A stretch of 64,000 bases of DNA from Pseudophaeobacter sp965641885 (GCA_965641885.1 OZ282574.1:3968001-4032000); one strand, 5' to 3'; shown: positions 49,208-58,661, numbered from the stretch's first letter. Notes: generated by a model from the letters alone, not told the origin. Program-made: numbers and translations.

Positions 49208-49918
49208 GAAGGCATCGATAAATCGGCCGCGCGCCTCTGGCAGCGGGCGATTGCCAAGACTGCGCGCCAGATGCGTCTCAAGAAAGTAACCCGTGGTGCG
49301 CAGCCCCTCGGCCACCTCGTGATCTGGCCCATAACCAGCCCCCTGCATCACCGGTGGCAGCGGCAACAGGCGGCTCACCCATTGCCCGGCCTCCTGCCGC
49401 GACACCGCGCGTCCGGTTTTGGGAGAGACATAGGCGAGATCCTCATTACGGCCCGAGACCGCACAAGCGCTGAGATCCAGCCCAAAGCCCATTGCCTCAA
49501 GCAGCGCCATCTCCCAGCGCAGATAGGCCAGCGGCCAGATCTCCTCTTCCTCCAGCAGGTCCAGCAACTGCTCGCTGCGCTTGTACAGATCGGGGTAGGC
49601 TTCACGTTCCGGCAGGCAAAAGCTCAAAAGCCCGGTCACCGCATTCAGCCCCGCCAGCGCCTGCCGCCCCGACAAGGCAGCAGCAGCACGACTGCGCAGC
49701 GGCTCTGCCTGATAGCTGCCCAGATGATCCTCTAGCCGGGCCCGCCACAACAGGTCCAGCTGTGCACCGGGCTGCAGTACCGGGGATTTTTTGCGGCTGG
49801 CCCCGCCATGTACGATGCCGGCGTGGCGACCATGGCTTTCGGTGAACACATCAATGATCACCGCTGACTCGCCATGGCGGCGACTGGTCAAGAGGATGCC
49901 ATGGTCACGCCAGTCCAA
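49193..49918 (-). CDS. recO: DNA repair protein RecO
   Basis: 241 residues. MDWRDHGILLTSRRHGESAV is the N-terminal OB-fold start, VFTESHGRHAGIVHGGASRK follows, and the central helical part contains LPEREAYPDLYKRSEQLLDL. It loads RecA onto SSB-coated single strands with RecR. The stop lies in a short tandem duplication shared with the META gene 3' region. It sits downstream of DUF1491 and era, the usual alphaproteobacterial order. Confidence 0.94.
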   Translation of the reverse strand: MDWRDHGILLTSRRHGESAVIIDVFTESHGRHAGIVHGGASRKKSPVLQPGAQLDLLWRARLEDHLGSYQAEPLRSRAAAALSGRQALAGLNAVTGLLSFCLPEREAYPDLYKRSEQLLDLLEEEEIWPLAYLRWEMALLEAMGFGLDLSACAVSGRNEDLAYVSPKTGRAVSRQEAGQWVSRLLPLPPVMQGAGYGPDHEVAEGLRTTGYFLETHLARSLGNRPLPEARGRFIDAFSRRL

Positions 49919-50007
49919 TATGTCGCTCTCCCGAGTACTGCGCCTTGTCCAAAAATATCAGAGCCTAACAAGGGGAAAACAGCAAGCCTGCAGCAAGAAC
50001 GGACCTT

Positions 50008-50056
50008 CAGGACAGGTTAGCTCAGGACGGGCTAGCTCAGGACGGGCAGGCTCAGG
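50008..50056. repeat. 15-bp tandem repeat (3.3 copies) after the DUF1491 gene
   Basis: Units CAGGACAGGTTAGCT, CAGGACGGGCTAGCT, CAGGACGGGCAGGCT and a partial fourth copy. They start one base after the stop codon of the neighbouring gene. Confidence 0.85.
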
Positions 50057-50057
50057 T

Positions 50058-50387
50058 TTATTCCAGCCCCGGCTCTTCCAGCAGATGGCGGCCCTCGCGG
50101 TCTTCGACCTCAATCACCCAGAGATCTGTGTCAAACTCTTGCTGGCGGCGAATGGCTACATCGACATCCGCCTCCACGCCGCTGGCATGTTCGATCCATT
50201 TGCGCGCGTCACTCATCAGATCATAGGAGCGGTGAAACGACTGCGCCTGACCGTCCAGGGTGTTAAGCTTGACCAGAACGGCCCCCGCAGTGTCGTCGCC
50301 ATGGGCGGTGACAAAGGCGGGGATACCGTAAAGCCGCAGGCGGGTAAGATAGGCGTCCACCCAGAACCTGGCAGTCAGACGGCTCAT
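50058..50387 (-). CDS. DUF1491 family protein
   Basis: 109 residues, starting MSRLTARFWVDAYLTRLRLY, with GIPAFVTAHGDDTAGAVLVK as the family core. Small alphaproteobacterial protein of unknown function. It overlaps the era gene by 4 bases and is followed by recO, with a 15-bp repeat array right after its stop. Confidence 0.87.
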   Translation of the reverse strand: MSRLTARFWVDAYLTRLRLYGIPAFVTAHGDDTAGAVLVKLNTLDGQAQSFHRSYDLMSDARKWIEHASGVEADVDVAIRRQQEFDTDLWVIEVEDREGRHLLEEPGLE

Positions 50388-51292
50388 TCGTTCCCGTCTT
50401 TAAAGTTCAGCCCCATCTCAGAATAACGCTCGGCTTCTTCCAGCCAGTTGGGCCGGACTTTTACCTGCAGGAACAGATGCACCTTGCGGCCCAGGAATTC
50501 TGTCAGCTCTTCGCGAGCGGCCTGCGAGACTGCCTTGATGGTCTCACCACGTTTGCCCAGAACGATGCCTTTGTGGCCGTCACGGATCACATAGATGACC
50601 TGATCAATCTTGGCCGAGCCATCCTTGCGCTCTTCCCAGTTCTCGGTCTCGACCGTCATCTGGTAGGGCAGTTCCTGATGCAGCCGCAGGGTCAGTTTTT
50701 CGCGGGTCATTTCAGCCGCGATCATCCGCATTGGCAGATCAGAGATTTGGTCTTCGGGATAGAACCAGGGGCCTTCAGGCACCTCGCCTGCCAGCCAGAG
50801 GCGCAGCGCATCCACCCCGTGACCACGTTCAGCCGAGATCAGGAAGGTCTCAGCAAAATCATAGCGGTCATTCAGATCTTTGGTGAGGCCGAGCAGCGCT
50901 TCGGCTTGCACCCGGTCAATCTTGTTGATCACCAGCGCCACTTTACGCCCCTTGCCAAGCTCAGCGAGCCCTTCAAGGATACGTTCAACGCCTTCAGTGA
51001 CGCCACGTGTGGCCTCGATCAGCAGCATGACCACATCGGCATCGGCAGCCCCACCCCAGGCGGCTGCGACCATGGCGCGATCCAGCCTGCGACGGGGTTG
51101 AAACAGGCCTGGCGTGTCGACAAAAACGATCTGGCTTTCGCCCTCCATCACGATCCCGCGCACACGGGTGCGGGTGGTCTGAACCTTGTGGGTCACGATC
51201 GACACCTTTGCCCCCACCATGCGGTTCATCAGGGTGGATTTGCCCGCGTTGGGCTCTCCGATCAGGGCGACGAATCCGGCGCGTGTTGTCAT
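50384..51292 (-). CDS. era: GTPase Era
   Basis: 302 residues. GEPNAGKSTLMNRMVGAKVS is G1, DTPGLF is G3 and NKIDRV is G4. The C-terminal KH domain has GHKGIVLGKRGETIKAVSQA. It binds 16S rRNA and assists assembly of the small subunit. It overlaps rnc by 4 bases and DUF1491 by 4 bases, forming a lepB-rnc-era-DUF1491-recO string. Confidence 0.97.
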   Translation of the reverse strand: MTTRAGFVALIGEPNAGKSTLMNRMVGAKVSIVTHKVQTTRTRVRGIVMEGESQIVFVDTPGLFQPRRRLDRAMVAAAWGGAADADVVMLLIEATRGVTEGVERILEGLAELGKGRKVALVINKIDRVQAEALLGLTKDLNDRYDFAETFLISAERGHGVDALRLWLAGEVPEGPWFYPEDQISDLPMRMIAAEMTREKLTLRLHQELPYQMTVETENWEERKDGSAKIDQVIYVIRDGHKGIVLGKRGETIKAVSQAAREELTEFLGRKVHLFLQVKVRPNWLEEAERYSEMGLNFKDGNE

Positions 51293-51975
51293 GTTTTTTG
51301 CTCCAAACGTGCCAAGAGCGCCTTGGCTGCGGCCTGCTCTGCCAGGCGCTTTGAGCCCGCAGTGGCGCGTTCTTCAGTGCCATCTTCCAGCCGAACGGCA
51401 ATGGTGAAGATGGGTTGGTGATCAGGGCCTTCGCGCGCCACCTGCACGTAGTCTGGCGGCGATTCGCGACGGGCCTGAACGAATTCCTGCAACGCAGTTT
51501 TTGGGTCGCGCGCGTCGTCCTCGACCTGATGCACCCGCTGGCCCCACAGGCGCAGGATCATCTGTTGCGCCACCTCAAAGCCGCCATCCTTGTAGACCGC
51601 AGCAATCACCGCTTCCATGCCATCGCCCAGCAGCGCAAGCTTGCGGCGACCACCGGACATCATCTCGGAACGGCCCAGTTTCAACACCTCGCCCAGGTCG
51701 ATCTCGCGAGCGACATCGGCGCAGGCTTCCTTGCGCACCAGGGCATTGAACCGCGGCGCCAACTGGCCTTCACTGGCCTGCTTATCATGTTCCAGCAGTT
51801 CCGTCGCCATAACAAGGCCAAGCACACGGTCGCCCAGAAATTCCAGTCGTTGGTTGTCCTTACGATTGGGCGAGGACACCGAAGGATGGGTCAGGGCGCG
51901 CACCAAAAGCTCGGGTCGGGTGAAATGATACCCGATCCGCTCTTCAAAGGCGCGCATCTCTTTGGAAAGTTTCAA
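51289..51975 (-). CDS. rnc: Ribonuclease III
   Basis: 228 residues. NQRLEFLGDRVLGLVMATEL is the RNase III signature with catalytic acidic residues, and LLGDGMEAVIAAVYKDGGFE holds the second. The C-terminal dsRNA-binding domain has DPKTALQEFVQARRESPPDY and AGSKRLAEQAAAKALLARLE. It cuts double-stranded RNA, including rRNA precursors. It is coupled to lepB and era by 4-base overlaps. Confidence 0.97.
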   Translation of the reverse strand: MKLSKEMRAFEERIGYHFTRPELLVRALTHPSVSSPNRKDNQRLEFLGDRVLGLVMATELLEHDKQASEGQLAPRFNALVRKEACADVAREIDLGEVLKLGRSEMMSGGRRKLALLGDGMEAVIAAVYKDGGFEVAQQMILRLWGQRVHQVEDDARDPKTALQEFVQARRESPPDYVQVAREGPDHQPIFTIAVRLEDGTEERATAGSKRLAEQAAAKALLARLEQKT

Positions 51976-52808
51976 TTGATCCCCTTGAAGTAGCGATCAC
52001 TGCGCCAGGTCCAGAAAAACAACATAGAGCGGCCGGAGGACGAGAACATGATCCGGTCAGCGCGCCCGATCAGGTTTTCCAGCGGCACAAAGCCAACACC
52101 GCCGGCGGTCTGCGCCAGACGGCTGTCGCTGGAGTTGTCGCGGTTGTCCCCCATAAAGAAGAAATGCCCTGCAGGCACCTGATAGACACCGGTGTGGTCG
52201 GCCGACTGGTTGCCGATATTGAGGATCACATGTTTGTTGCCACCCGGCAGCGTTTCAATCTGACGCGATTTGAGACAGGTTCCGCCCTGGCCAACCGGCT
52301 GGTTCTCGCAGCGCGGGTAGGAGCCCTGCGGCCCCTGCGGCGCCATTGCTTCCTCAAAGTTGCCCGCATCCTCAAGGCCAACCGCCTCGCCGTTGATGAA
52401 CAAGACGCCCTCTTTTACCTGGATCTTGTCACCCGGCAGGCCGATCAAACGCTTGATGAAATCGGTCCCGGTAACAGGGTGACGAAACACCACCACATCG
52501 CCGCGCTCAGGGTCGGACCCCAGAAAACGAGAGTTATCACTGTCCAGGAAACCACAGACATCCTCGGCGTCGATGTTCAGCCCAATGGCGCCGATGCGCA
52601 CGCTGGGGCAGGACGCGTAGGAATAGCCATAGGCCATCTTGTTGACGAACAGGAAATCACCAATGAGCAGCGTCTCTTTCATCGACCCCGACGGGATCCA
52701 GAAAGGTTGGAAAAACAGGGTCCGAAAGACCCCGGCAATCAGCAGGGCATAAACAATGGTCTTTACCGTTTCGAGGATCGATTGGCCGGCGGTAGGTTTT
52801 GCCGTCAT
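51972..52808 (-). CDS. lepB: Signal peptidase I
   Basis: 278 residues. An N-terminal membrane helix (VYALLIAGVFRTLFF) is followed by FWIPSGSMKETLLIGDFLFV with the catalytic serine, GDVVVFRHPVTGTDFIKRLI with the catalytic lysine, and FFMGDNRDNSSDSR as the box E. Only one clear N-terminal membrane helix is seen, the typical alphaproteobacterial form. It cleaves signal peptides in the periplasm. It overlaps rnc by 4 bases. Confidence 0.96.
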   Translation of the reverse strand: MTAKPTAGQSILETVKTIVYALLIAGVFRTLFFQPFWIPSGSMKETLLIGDFLFVNKMAYGYSYASCPSVRIGAIGLNIDAEDVCGFLDSDNSRFLGSDPERGDVVVFRHPVTGTDFIKRLIGLPGDKIQVKEGVLFINGEAVGLEDAGNFEEAMAPQGPQGSYPRCENQPVGQGGTCLKSRQIETLPGGNKHVILNIGNQSADHTGVYQVPAGHFFFMGDNRDNSSDSRLAQTAGGVGFVPLENLIGRADRIMFSSSGRSMLFFWTWRSDRYFKGIN

Positions 52809-52869
52809 CAGGCTCTCCGGGTTTTAAAATAAAGGGACCGGCGCTACATGAGCGCGCAAGGGGCGCGAG

Positions 52870-53325
52870 TCAAGCGCCACTGGCTGTTTCAGACGCCGGA
52901 CCCTCTGCCTGCCCCTCAGCCTGAGGGGCAATTGGAAGCGCCTCAATCACCACAAAGGCCTGCGCCCAGGGGTGATCATCGGTCAGGGTTACATGGATGA
53001 TGGCCTGATGTCCCGCTGGCGTCATCTTGGCCAGACGCTCGGCGGCCCAGCCTGTGACATGCATCACCGGCTGGCCCGTGCGCAGATTGCTGACGGCCAT
53101 GTCCTTCCAGGCGATGCCCATGCGCAGCCCTGTTCCCAGCGCCTTGGAACAGGCTTCTTTTGCGGCCCAGCGTTTGGCATAGGTTCCGGCGACATCGCGC
53201 CGACGCTCGGCCTTGCGCTGCTCAACCTCGGTAAACACCCGGTTGCGAAAGCGATCCCCAAAGCGATCCAGCGTGCCCTGAATACGCTCGATATTGGCGA
53301 GATCGGTTCCGATGCCGAGGATCAT
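52870..53325 (-). CDS. acpS: Holo-[acyl-carrier-protein] synthase
   Basis: 151 residues. MILGIGTDLANIERIQGTLD gives the N-terminal Asp of the active site, KRWAAKEACSKALGTGLRMG is the Mg/CoA motif with Glu and Lys, and HVTLTDDHPWAQAFVVIEAL is the trimer core. It attaches 4'-phosphopantetheine to apo-ACP. The C-terminus has a 20-residue low-complexity tail. It overlaps the following membrane protein gene by 4 bases. Confidence 0.95.
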   Translation of the reverse strand: MILGIGTDLANIERIQGTLDRFGDRFRNRVFTEVEQRKAERRRDVAGTYAKRWAAKEACSKALGTGLRMGIAWKDMAVSNLRTGQPVMHVTGWAAERLAKMTPAGHQAIIHVTLTDDHPWAQAFVVIEALPIAPQAEGQAEGPASETASGA

Positions 53326-53768
53326 TTCTGTGCGTTGGCTTTGGCGCGTGCCCTAACCTGGTGGTTAAAGCCACTGCGGAAGAAGAGAGCACTACTCATA
53401 TAGGTCACCGCGGCAATCACGATGAACGTAATTACCCAATACCAGACCCCCATGATTTTCAGCGCCTGCAAGTCACCTTCGCCACCGGATATGACAGCGG
53501 ACACCACTGAAACTGCAACAATCATTGCAACACCATAGCCGGTCAATGGGATGGCTGCTTTGCAAGCCGAACGCCAGTCCAGCGGCTCCTCTTGGGTGGT
53601 TTGCTGTCGCTGCCCCTGAATCTTGGCCGCCATCGCTGCTGGCAGGATTATCGCCCACAAAGCAGGAGGCAAGGCTACGCCAACAAAAGACAACACAACC
53701 AAGAACAGCCTCAGCAACACATCCACTGCCACATAGACCAATGCATAGCGTTTGAAGCTGAGGGTCAC
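53322..53768 (-). CDS. Small membrane protein, ABZJ_00895-like
   Basis: 148 residues with four hydrophobic helices (about 8-28, 33-48, 72-92, 105-128). The composition with GVWYWVITFIVIAAVTYMSS and the polar loop QRQQTTQEEPLDWRSACKAA resembles the ABZJ_00895-type small membrane proteins. Function unknown. It lies between pdxJ and acpS with 4-base overlaps on both sides, so it is co-translated with them. Confidence 0.65.
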   Translation of the reverse strand: MTLSFKRYALVYVAVDVLLRLFLVVLSFVGVALPPALWAIILPAAMAAKIQGQRQQTTQEEPLDWRSACKAAIPLTGYGVAMIVAVSVVSAVISGGEGDLQALKIMGVWYWVITFIVIAAVTYMSSALFFRSGFNHQVRARAKANAQK

Positions 53769-54511
53769 TGCCGCGCCTCGTCCATCTTGCGGCGCATTTC
53801 CGCCAGGGCCGCAGGCAGGCCGACAAACATCGCCTCGCCCATCAGAAAGTGGCCGATATTTAGCTCTTTGACCTGAGGCAGGGCCGCAATGGGGCCGACG
53901 CTTTCATAGGTCAGCCCATGGCCCACATGCACCTCAAGCCCAAGATCGTGGGCATAGCGCGCCATCTCGGTGATCTTGGCAAGTTCCGCGTCGCGCTCGG
54001 CCCAGCGGCCTTCGGCCCAGGCATCGGCATAGGCGCCGGCATGCAGCTCGATCACTGGCGCGCCGATGCGATGGCTGGCCTCGACCTGCGCCCTGTCGGC
54101 ACCGATGAACATGGAAACCCGGCTGCCCGCCTCCCGCAGCGGCGCGATGTATTCAGCCAGCGCGTTGTCGTTGCCCGCCACATCCAGCCCACCTTCGGTG
54201 GTGCGTTCTTCGCGTTTCTCAGGCACCAGGCAGACCGCATGCGGTTTGTGGCGCAGCGCAATGGCCTGCATCTCGAGGGTGGCGGCCATCTCGAAATTCA
54301 ACGGAATGCGCAGCGCCGCCATTAGTCCGTCAATGTCGCTGTCGATGATATGACGGCGGTCTTCGCGCAGATGGGCGGTTATACCGTCTGCTCCGGCATT
54401 CTGCGCCAGGATCGCGGCACGCACCGGATCGGGATTGTTGCCACCGCGGGCGTTGCGCACCGTGGCCACGTGGTCGATGTTCACACCCAACCGCAAAGCG
54501 TTCTGAGCCAT
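53765..54511 (-). CDS. pdxJ: Pyridoxine 5'-phosphate synthase
   Basis: 248 residues. LRLGVNIDHVATVRNARGGN is the N-terminal signature with the phosphate/Asn site, DGITAHLREDRRHIIDSDID provides catalytic residues, and EVHVGHGLTYESVGPIAALP the later barrel loops. It condenses 3-amino-2-oxopropyl phosphate with deoxyxylulose 5-phosphate to make vitamin B6. It is the first gene of the pdxJ-membrane protein-acpS set. Confidence 0.96.
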   Translation of the reverse strand: MAQNALRLGVNIDHVATVRNARGGNNPDPVRAAILAQNAGADGITAHLREDRRHIIDSDIDGLMAALRIPLNFEMAATLEMQAIALRHKPHAVCLVPEKREERTTEGGLDVAGNDNALAEYIAPLREAGSRVSMFIGADRAQVEASHRIGAPVIELHAGAYADAWAEGRWAERDAELAKITEMARYAHDLGLEVHVGHGLTYESVGPIAALPQVKELNIGHFLMGEAMFVGLPAALAEMRRKMDEARQ

Positions 54512-54595
54512 GTCATTTGTCCTGAAATCAGTCTCTGTTGGCCTGAGACTAGACAGCGCATCGGTGAGGGCAACCCCCTGCGCGGGCTGTGACTG

Positions 54596-55306
54596 CTATT
54601 TTACCTTGCGCACCCGAGGCAGCGTCAGCTTGGGTTTCAGCTTTTTGGGCTCGGCAACCGGGGTGATTCCGGCGGCTTCCATTTCGGCACGTTTCTTGAT
54701 GGCGTCAAATTTGGCCTTGATGCGCGAGCGGCGATGCTGCTGATAGGCGCGGATCACCGGCAGGCTGAGCATATAACAAATGGTGGCGGTGATAACGCCG
54801 GGGATAATGCCGCCGACCAGATAGGGAAAAAACACCTCATCGTAGAACAGATGCAGCCCGTCCCAGTCGGCCGGCTGATCCCGGAACAGCGCAAAGAGGT
54901 TGTCTTTCAGATCCTTGCCCGCATCGATGAACTTACCAACCAGAGAGGTGTCCAGCTCTTCGTCAAATTCAGTCCCCAGCATCCAGTGCCCGGTTTGCAG
55001 GGCTGCAATACCAATCGGCACATAGGTCAGCGGGTTGCCAAAGAAGGTGCCACTGAGGGCGGCCAGGATATTGCCATTGATCAGGCGCGCGATCAGGGCC
55101 GCGACGACAAAATGCATGGCATAAAACGGCGTAAAAGTGGTGAAGACCCCGGCCCAGACACCGCGCGCGATGCGTTCTGGCGAATCAGGCAGACGGCGCA
55201 CCCGGTGCTTTACGTACAGAAACGCCCGCTTCCAGCCCCCACGGGGCCAGATGAAATCCGCAACCGCCCGAAAGAGCGGGCGTCTATCCCGGCGCCTGAA
55301 TACCAA
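54596..55306 (-). CDS. DUF2062 domain membrane protein
   Basis: 236 residues. RIARGVWAGVFTTFTPFYAM then HFVVAALIARLINGNILAAL and SGTFFGNPLTYVPIG are the DUF2062 core with two membrane helices and the conserved GNPLT motif. A third hydrophobic stretch (YLVGGIIPGVITATICYML) lies near residue 165, and the C-terminus is basic. Function is unknown; the family is widespread in proteobacteria. It lies between pdxJ and the (p)ppGpp synthetase gene. Confidence 0.85.
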   Translation of the reverse strand: MVFRRRDRRPLFRAVADFIWPRGGWKRAFLYVKHRVRRLPDSPERIARGVWAGVFTTFTPFYAMHFVVAALIARLINGNILAALSGTFFGNPLTYVPIGIAALQTGHWMLGTEFDEELDTSLVGKFIDAGKDLKDNLFALFRDQPADWDGLHLFYDEVFFPYLVGGIIPGVITATICYMLSLPVIRAYQQHRRSRIKAKFDAIKKRAEMEAAGITPVAEPKKLKPKLTLPRVRKVK

Positions 55307-55338
55307 AAGCCTGCGTCCTTCCTAGTTCCAACCGAGCA

Positions 55339-57471
55339 TTATCCCGAAATCAAGCGTGTCTCCGGCTTTTCCCGGAAACGCGCAACTTCGGCGACATCGC
55401 TCTCGGCCTCCAATGTCAGCATCAAGGAATGCAGTTGCTCTACATCCCTGAGTTCCACATTTATCACCAGCCGGTAAAAGTCTGGTTTCCGATCTGCAAA
55501 TTCAAGATCGGAGATATTGGCCTTTTTCTCGCCAATCAATGTGCAAATACGTCCCAGCACACCCGCGTCATTGCCAATGGTCAGCCCGAGGGTAACACCG
55601 TAAGCTGCCGCATGGGTGCCGCTGTGCCAGCGCACATCGACCCAGCGTTCTGGCTGGGCTTCAAATTCACCCAATCGGTCGCAATCTGCCGCATGCACCA
55701 CAACGCCGCGACCGCGGTAGGTGATGCCGATGATTCGTTCACCCGGCAGCGGCTGGCAGCAGGGCGCACGCTCAAAGCTTTGGCCCGCCTCAAGACCAAT
55801 CACTGCGCGCCGGGGCGACACCAGATCGCCCTCCTGCGAGGTCAGTTCAGGGTAAACCGCCTGCACCACATCATGGGTGGTGAGCTCGGCGGCACCAAGG
55901 CTTGCCAGCAGCTCGTACACGCTGCTGATGCGCAGCGCCCGCGCGGCTGTCTCAAGCGTTTTATCGGTAGCTTTACGATGGACATGCTCAAAAGCAGAGC
56001 GCGCAAGTTCCCGCCCCAGTTTGACAAATCGCGCCCTGTCTGCTTCGCGCAGAGCGCGGCGAATGGCGGTGCGGGCCTTGCCCGTTGTGGCGATCTCCAG
56101 CCAGCTCACCTGAGGCGTCTGCCCCTCGGCTGTGATCACCTCGACAGATTGGCCATTGCGGATACGCGTCCACAGCGGCACCCGGATCCCGTCGATTTTG
56201 GCCCCGACGCAGGCATGGCCAATCCGTGTGTGGATGGCATAGGCGAAATCAATTGGCGTCGCGCCCTTGGGCAGCTTGGTCACATCCCCCTTGGGCGTGA
56301 AGCAAAACACCTGATCAGAATACATCTCGAGCTTCACGGCTTCGAGGAACTCGTCGTGGTCTTCCTCGGCGTCAAACTGTTCGGTGAGCGAGGCAATCCA
56401 TTTGGCCGGGTCCACCGCAAAGGGGTTTTGCGAGCGCACACCGTCGCGGTACGACCAATGCGCCGCCACGCCAGTTTCGGCCACATCATGCATTTGGCGC
56501 GTGCGGATCTGCACCTCGACCCGCTTGCCATCGCGTCCCGACACCGTGGTGTGGATCGACCGGTAGCCGTTGGATTTTGGCTGGCTGATATAGTCTTTGA
56601 AACGCCCCGGCACCGCGCGCCAACGCTGATGGATCGCGCCCAATGCGCGGTAGCTGTCCTCTTCACACTGGGTAATGACGCGAAAGCCGTAGATGTCTGA
56701 GAGCCGCGAAAACCCCTGATCCTTGGCCTGCATCTTGCGCCAGATCGAATAGGGCTTTTTGGCGCGGCCAAAGACCTCGGCCTCGATACCGGCTTTTTCC
56801 AGCTCAATGCGCATATCACCAGTGATGCGATGGATCACATCGCCCGTCTCGCGCTGCAGGGTGACAAAGCGGCGGATGATCGACTGGCGCCCCTCGGGGT
56901 TCAGCACCTTAAAGGCCAAGTCTTCCAGCTCTTCGCGCATCCATTGCATCCCCATGCGCCCGGCCAGCGGTGCATAGATATCCATGGTCTCACGGGCTTT
57001 TTGCGCCTGCTTTTCCGGGCGCATCGCCTTGATGGTGCGCATATTGTGCAGACGGTCGGCCAGCTTGACCAGAATGACCCGCAGGTCCTTGGACATGGCC
57101 ATAAACAGTTTGCGAAAGTTTTCTGCCTGTTTGGTCTCACGGCTGGAAAGCTGCAGATTGGTCAGCTTGGTAACGCCATCGACCAGCTCTGCCACCTCGT
57201 TGCCAAAGCGCGAGGCGACCTCCTCGTAGGAGGCCTTGGTGTCTTCGATGGTGTCATGCAACAGCGCGGTGATGATGGTGGCATCATCCAGGTGCTGTTC
57301 TGTCAGGAGGGCCGCAACGGCGACGGGATGGGTGAAATAGGGCTCACCAGAGTGACGAAACTGCCCCTCGTGCATCTCTTCGCCATAGGCATAAGCGGCA
57401 GCGATTTTATCGGCGTTTGTCTTTGGGTTGTAGTTGCGGACCAGAGCAATCAGGTCTTCTGGTGTAATCAT
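55339..57471 (-). CDS. rsh: Bifunctional (p)ppGpp synthetase/hydrolase (RSH)
   Basis: 710 residues. HD hydrolase: HPVAVAALLTEQHLDDATII then ALLHDTIEDTKA. Synthetase: YGFRVITQCEEDSYRALGAI and YISQPKSNGYRSIHTTV. The TGS domain has FTPKGDVTKLPKGATPIDFA and the C-terminal ACT domain ends LEAESDVAEVARFREKPE. Both active sites look complete, as expected of the single RSH enzyme of alphaproteobacteria that makes and degrades the starvation alarmone. It lies 36 bases downstream of rpoZ, the standard pairing. Confidence 0.96.
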   Translation of the reverse strand: MITPEDLIALVRNYNPKTNADKIAAAYAYGEEMHEGQFRHSGEPYFTHPVAVAALLTEQHLDDATIITALLHDTIEDTKASYEEVASRFGNEVAELVDGVTKLTNLQLSSRETKQAENFRKLFMAMSKDLRVILVKLADRLHNMRTIKAMRPEKQAQKARETMDIYAPLAGRMGMQWMREELEDLAFKVLNPEGRQSIIRRFVTLQRETGDVIHRITGDMRIELEKAGIEAEVFGRAKKPYSIWRKMQAKDQGFSRLSDIYGFRVITQCEEDSYRALGAIHQRWRAVPGRFKDYISQPKSNGYRSIHTTVSGRDGKRVEVQIRTRQMHDVAETGVAAHWSYRDGVRSQNPFAVDPAKWIASLTEQFDAEEDHDEFLEAVKLEMYSDQVFCFTPKGDVTKLPKGATPIDFAYAIHTRIGHACVGAKIDGIRVPLWTRIRNGQSVEVITAEGQTPQVSWLEIATTGKARTAIRRALREADRARFVKLGRELARSAFEHVHRKATDKTLETAARALRISSVYELLASLGAAELTTHDVVQAVYPELTSQEGDLVSPRRAVIGLEAGQSFERAPCCQPLPGERIIGITYRGRGVVVHAADCDRLGEFEAQPERWVDVRWHSGTHAAAYGVTLGLTIGNDAGVLGRICTLIGEKKANISDLEFADRKPDFYRLVINVELRDVEQLHSLMLTLEAESDVAEVARFREKPETRLISG

Positions 57472-57507
57472 TTCCAGTCCGCAGCCTCAGTTTGGGTAGT
57501 GCCGGTG

Positions 57508-57861
57508 TCAGCCCTGCCCCTGGGCCTCCATGAGTGCGCGCAGCAGTTTTTCTTCCGACATATCGTCGTCAGCAGGCTTGTCGTTCTCGGCACCCATCAG
57601 CAAAGCCATCGAATCTTCTTCGGGCTCATCGACTTCGATCTGGGTCTGATTGCTCTCGATCAGACGCTCGCGCAGATCGTCAGCGCGCTGGGTCTCATCA
57701 GCAATCTCGCGCAGCGACACAACTGGGTTCTTGTCATTGTCGCGCTCAACTGTGAGCGCCGCTCCAGCAGCGATTTCGCGGGCACGATGGGCCGCCAGCA
57801 TCACCAGCTCAAAGCGGTTGGGTACTTTGTCTACGCAATCTTCAACCGTCACGCGGGCCAT
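57508..57861 (-). CDS. rpoZ: RNA polymerase omega subunit
   Basis: 117 residues, MARVTVEDCVDKVPNRFELV then MLAAHRARE is the omega signature. The tail is acidic and glutamate/aspartate-rich. It stabilises the beta' subunit of RNA polymerase. It lies upstream of rsh in the same direction and has a good promoter just ahead. Confidence 0.96.
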   Translation of the reverse strand: MARVTVEDCVDKVPNRFELVMLAAHRAREIAAGAALTVERDNDKNPVVSLREIADETQRADDLRERLIESNQTQIEVDEPEEDSMALLMGAENDKPADDDMSEEKLLRALMEAQGQG

Positions 57862-57900
57862 AGGCGACTCTCCAAAATCAGTGTGGGTCCGGAAGGGCGA

Positions 57901-57929
57901 CTTTTACGCTCAAATCTTTTTATTGACAA
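57901..57929 (-). promoter_or_regulatory. Promoter of rpoZ-rsh
   Basis: On the minus strand TTGTCA, 17 bases, TAAAAG, ending about 40 bases before the rpoZ ATG. It is the best sigma-70-like promoter found in the core part of the window. Confidence 0.6.
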
Positions 57930-57955
57930 GCGCTGAAAGTGCCGCATTGGCCGGA

Positions 57956-58537
57956 TTAAACCGGCACGATGGCCTCCAGCTCGGTTTTTGGCCTCTCCGC
58001 ACAGAGCTCGGCCGCGGTTTTTCCCAGAATCGGATGCACCCAATCCGGAAAGACATCACAAAGCGGCACCAGGACAAAGGCGCGATCCTGCACGCGCGGA
58101 TGTGGGAGAATCAGCTCGTCCGGGGTCTCAGTCATTTGTCGCTCAAGCGGTAAATCAAGCCAGCGTTGATAGCCCGGCCGGTCTGGCAACACCCAATCAC
58201 CCAAAGCAATCAGGTCCAGATCCAGCGTCCGCATCCCCCACCTTTGATCCCGGCGGCGCGAAAATTTTTGCTCAACCATATGCAAATGCTGCAATAAATC
58301 TGCAGGGTTGAGATCGACTTCCAACACCATCACCGCATTAATATAGTCCGGCCCGCTGCCCGCTGGAAAACTAGGGGTTTGAAAAAGTCGCGAAACTTGG
58401 CATGATTCACCTAAAAGGAGAGTTAATTCCCCAACCGCGCCCTCAAGGGTGTTTCGCGGCGACATCTCGCCGAAGGGCAAGTTGCCACCCAGTGCAATGA
58501 TCGCTTTTAGTCGAGGATTGGTCACTTTTGACCCCAT
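57956..58537 (-). CDS. folK: HPPK: 2-amino-4-hydroxy-6-hydroxymethyldihydropteridine pyrophosphokinase
   Basis: 193 residues. KAIIALGGNLPFGEMSPRNT is the start of the fold, SRRRDQRWGMRTLDLDLIAL holds the conserved R-x-R-T-L-D-L-D-L motif with the Mg-binding aspartates, and LPHPRVQDRAFVLVPLCDVF follows. It catalyses a step of folate synthesis. The start is taken as MGSKVTNPRLK. It is upstream of rpoZ in the same direction, and a stem GCCGG-N6-CCGGC covers the stop codon. Confidence 0.94.
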   Translation of the reverse strand: MGSKVTNPRLKAIIALGGNLPFGEMSPRNTLEGAVGELTLLLGESCQVSRLFQTPSFPAGSGPDYINAVMVLEVDLNPADLLQHLHMVEQKFSRRRDQRWGMRTLDLDLIALGDWVLPDRPGYQRWLDLPLERQMTETPDELILPHPRVQDRAFVLVPLCDVFPDWVHPILGKTAAELCAERPKTELEAIVPV

Positions 58538-58661
58538 TTAGGAAAAACCAGATACTTGAAGCAGGTGCCAAAGTACTTACAATATGTCCACCCGTTTCGC
58601 CGCACGAAATTCACTCACGGATCATTTGGCGCAATCGGATTTATCAGAAGGACACTTTACA

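Noticed and set aside
50008..50056. CRISPR array
   Set aside because: Repeats are directly adjacent, with no spacers.
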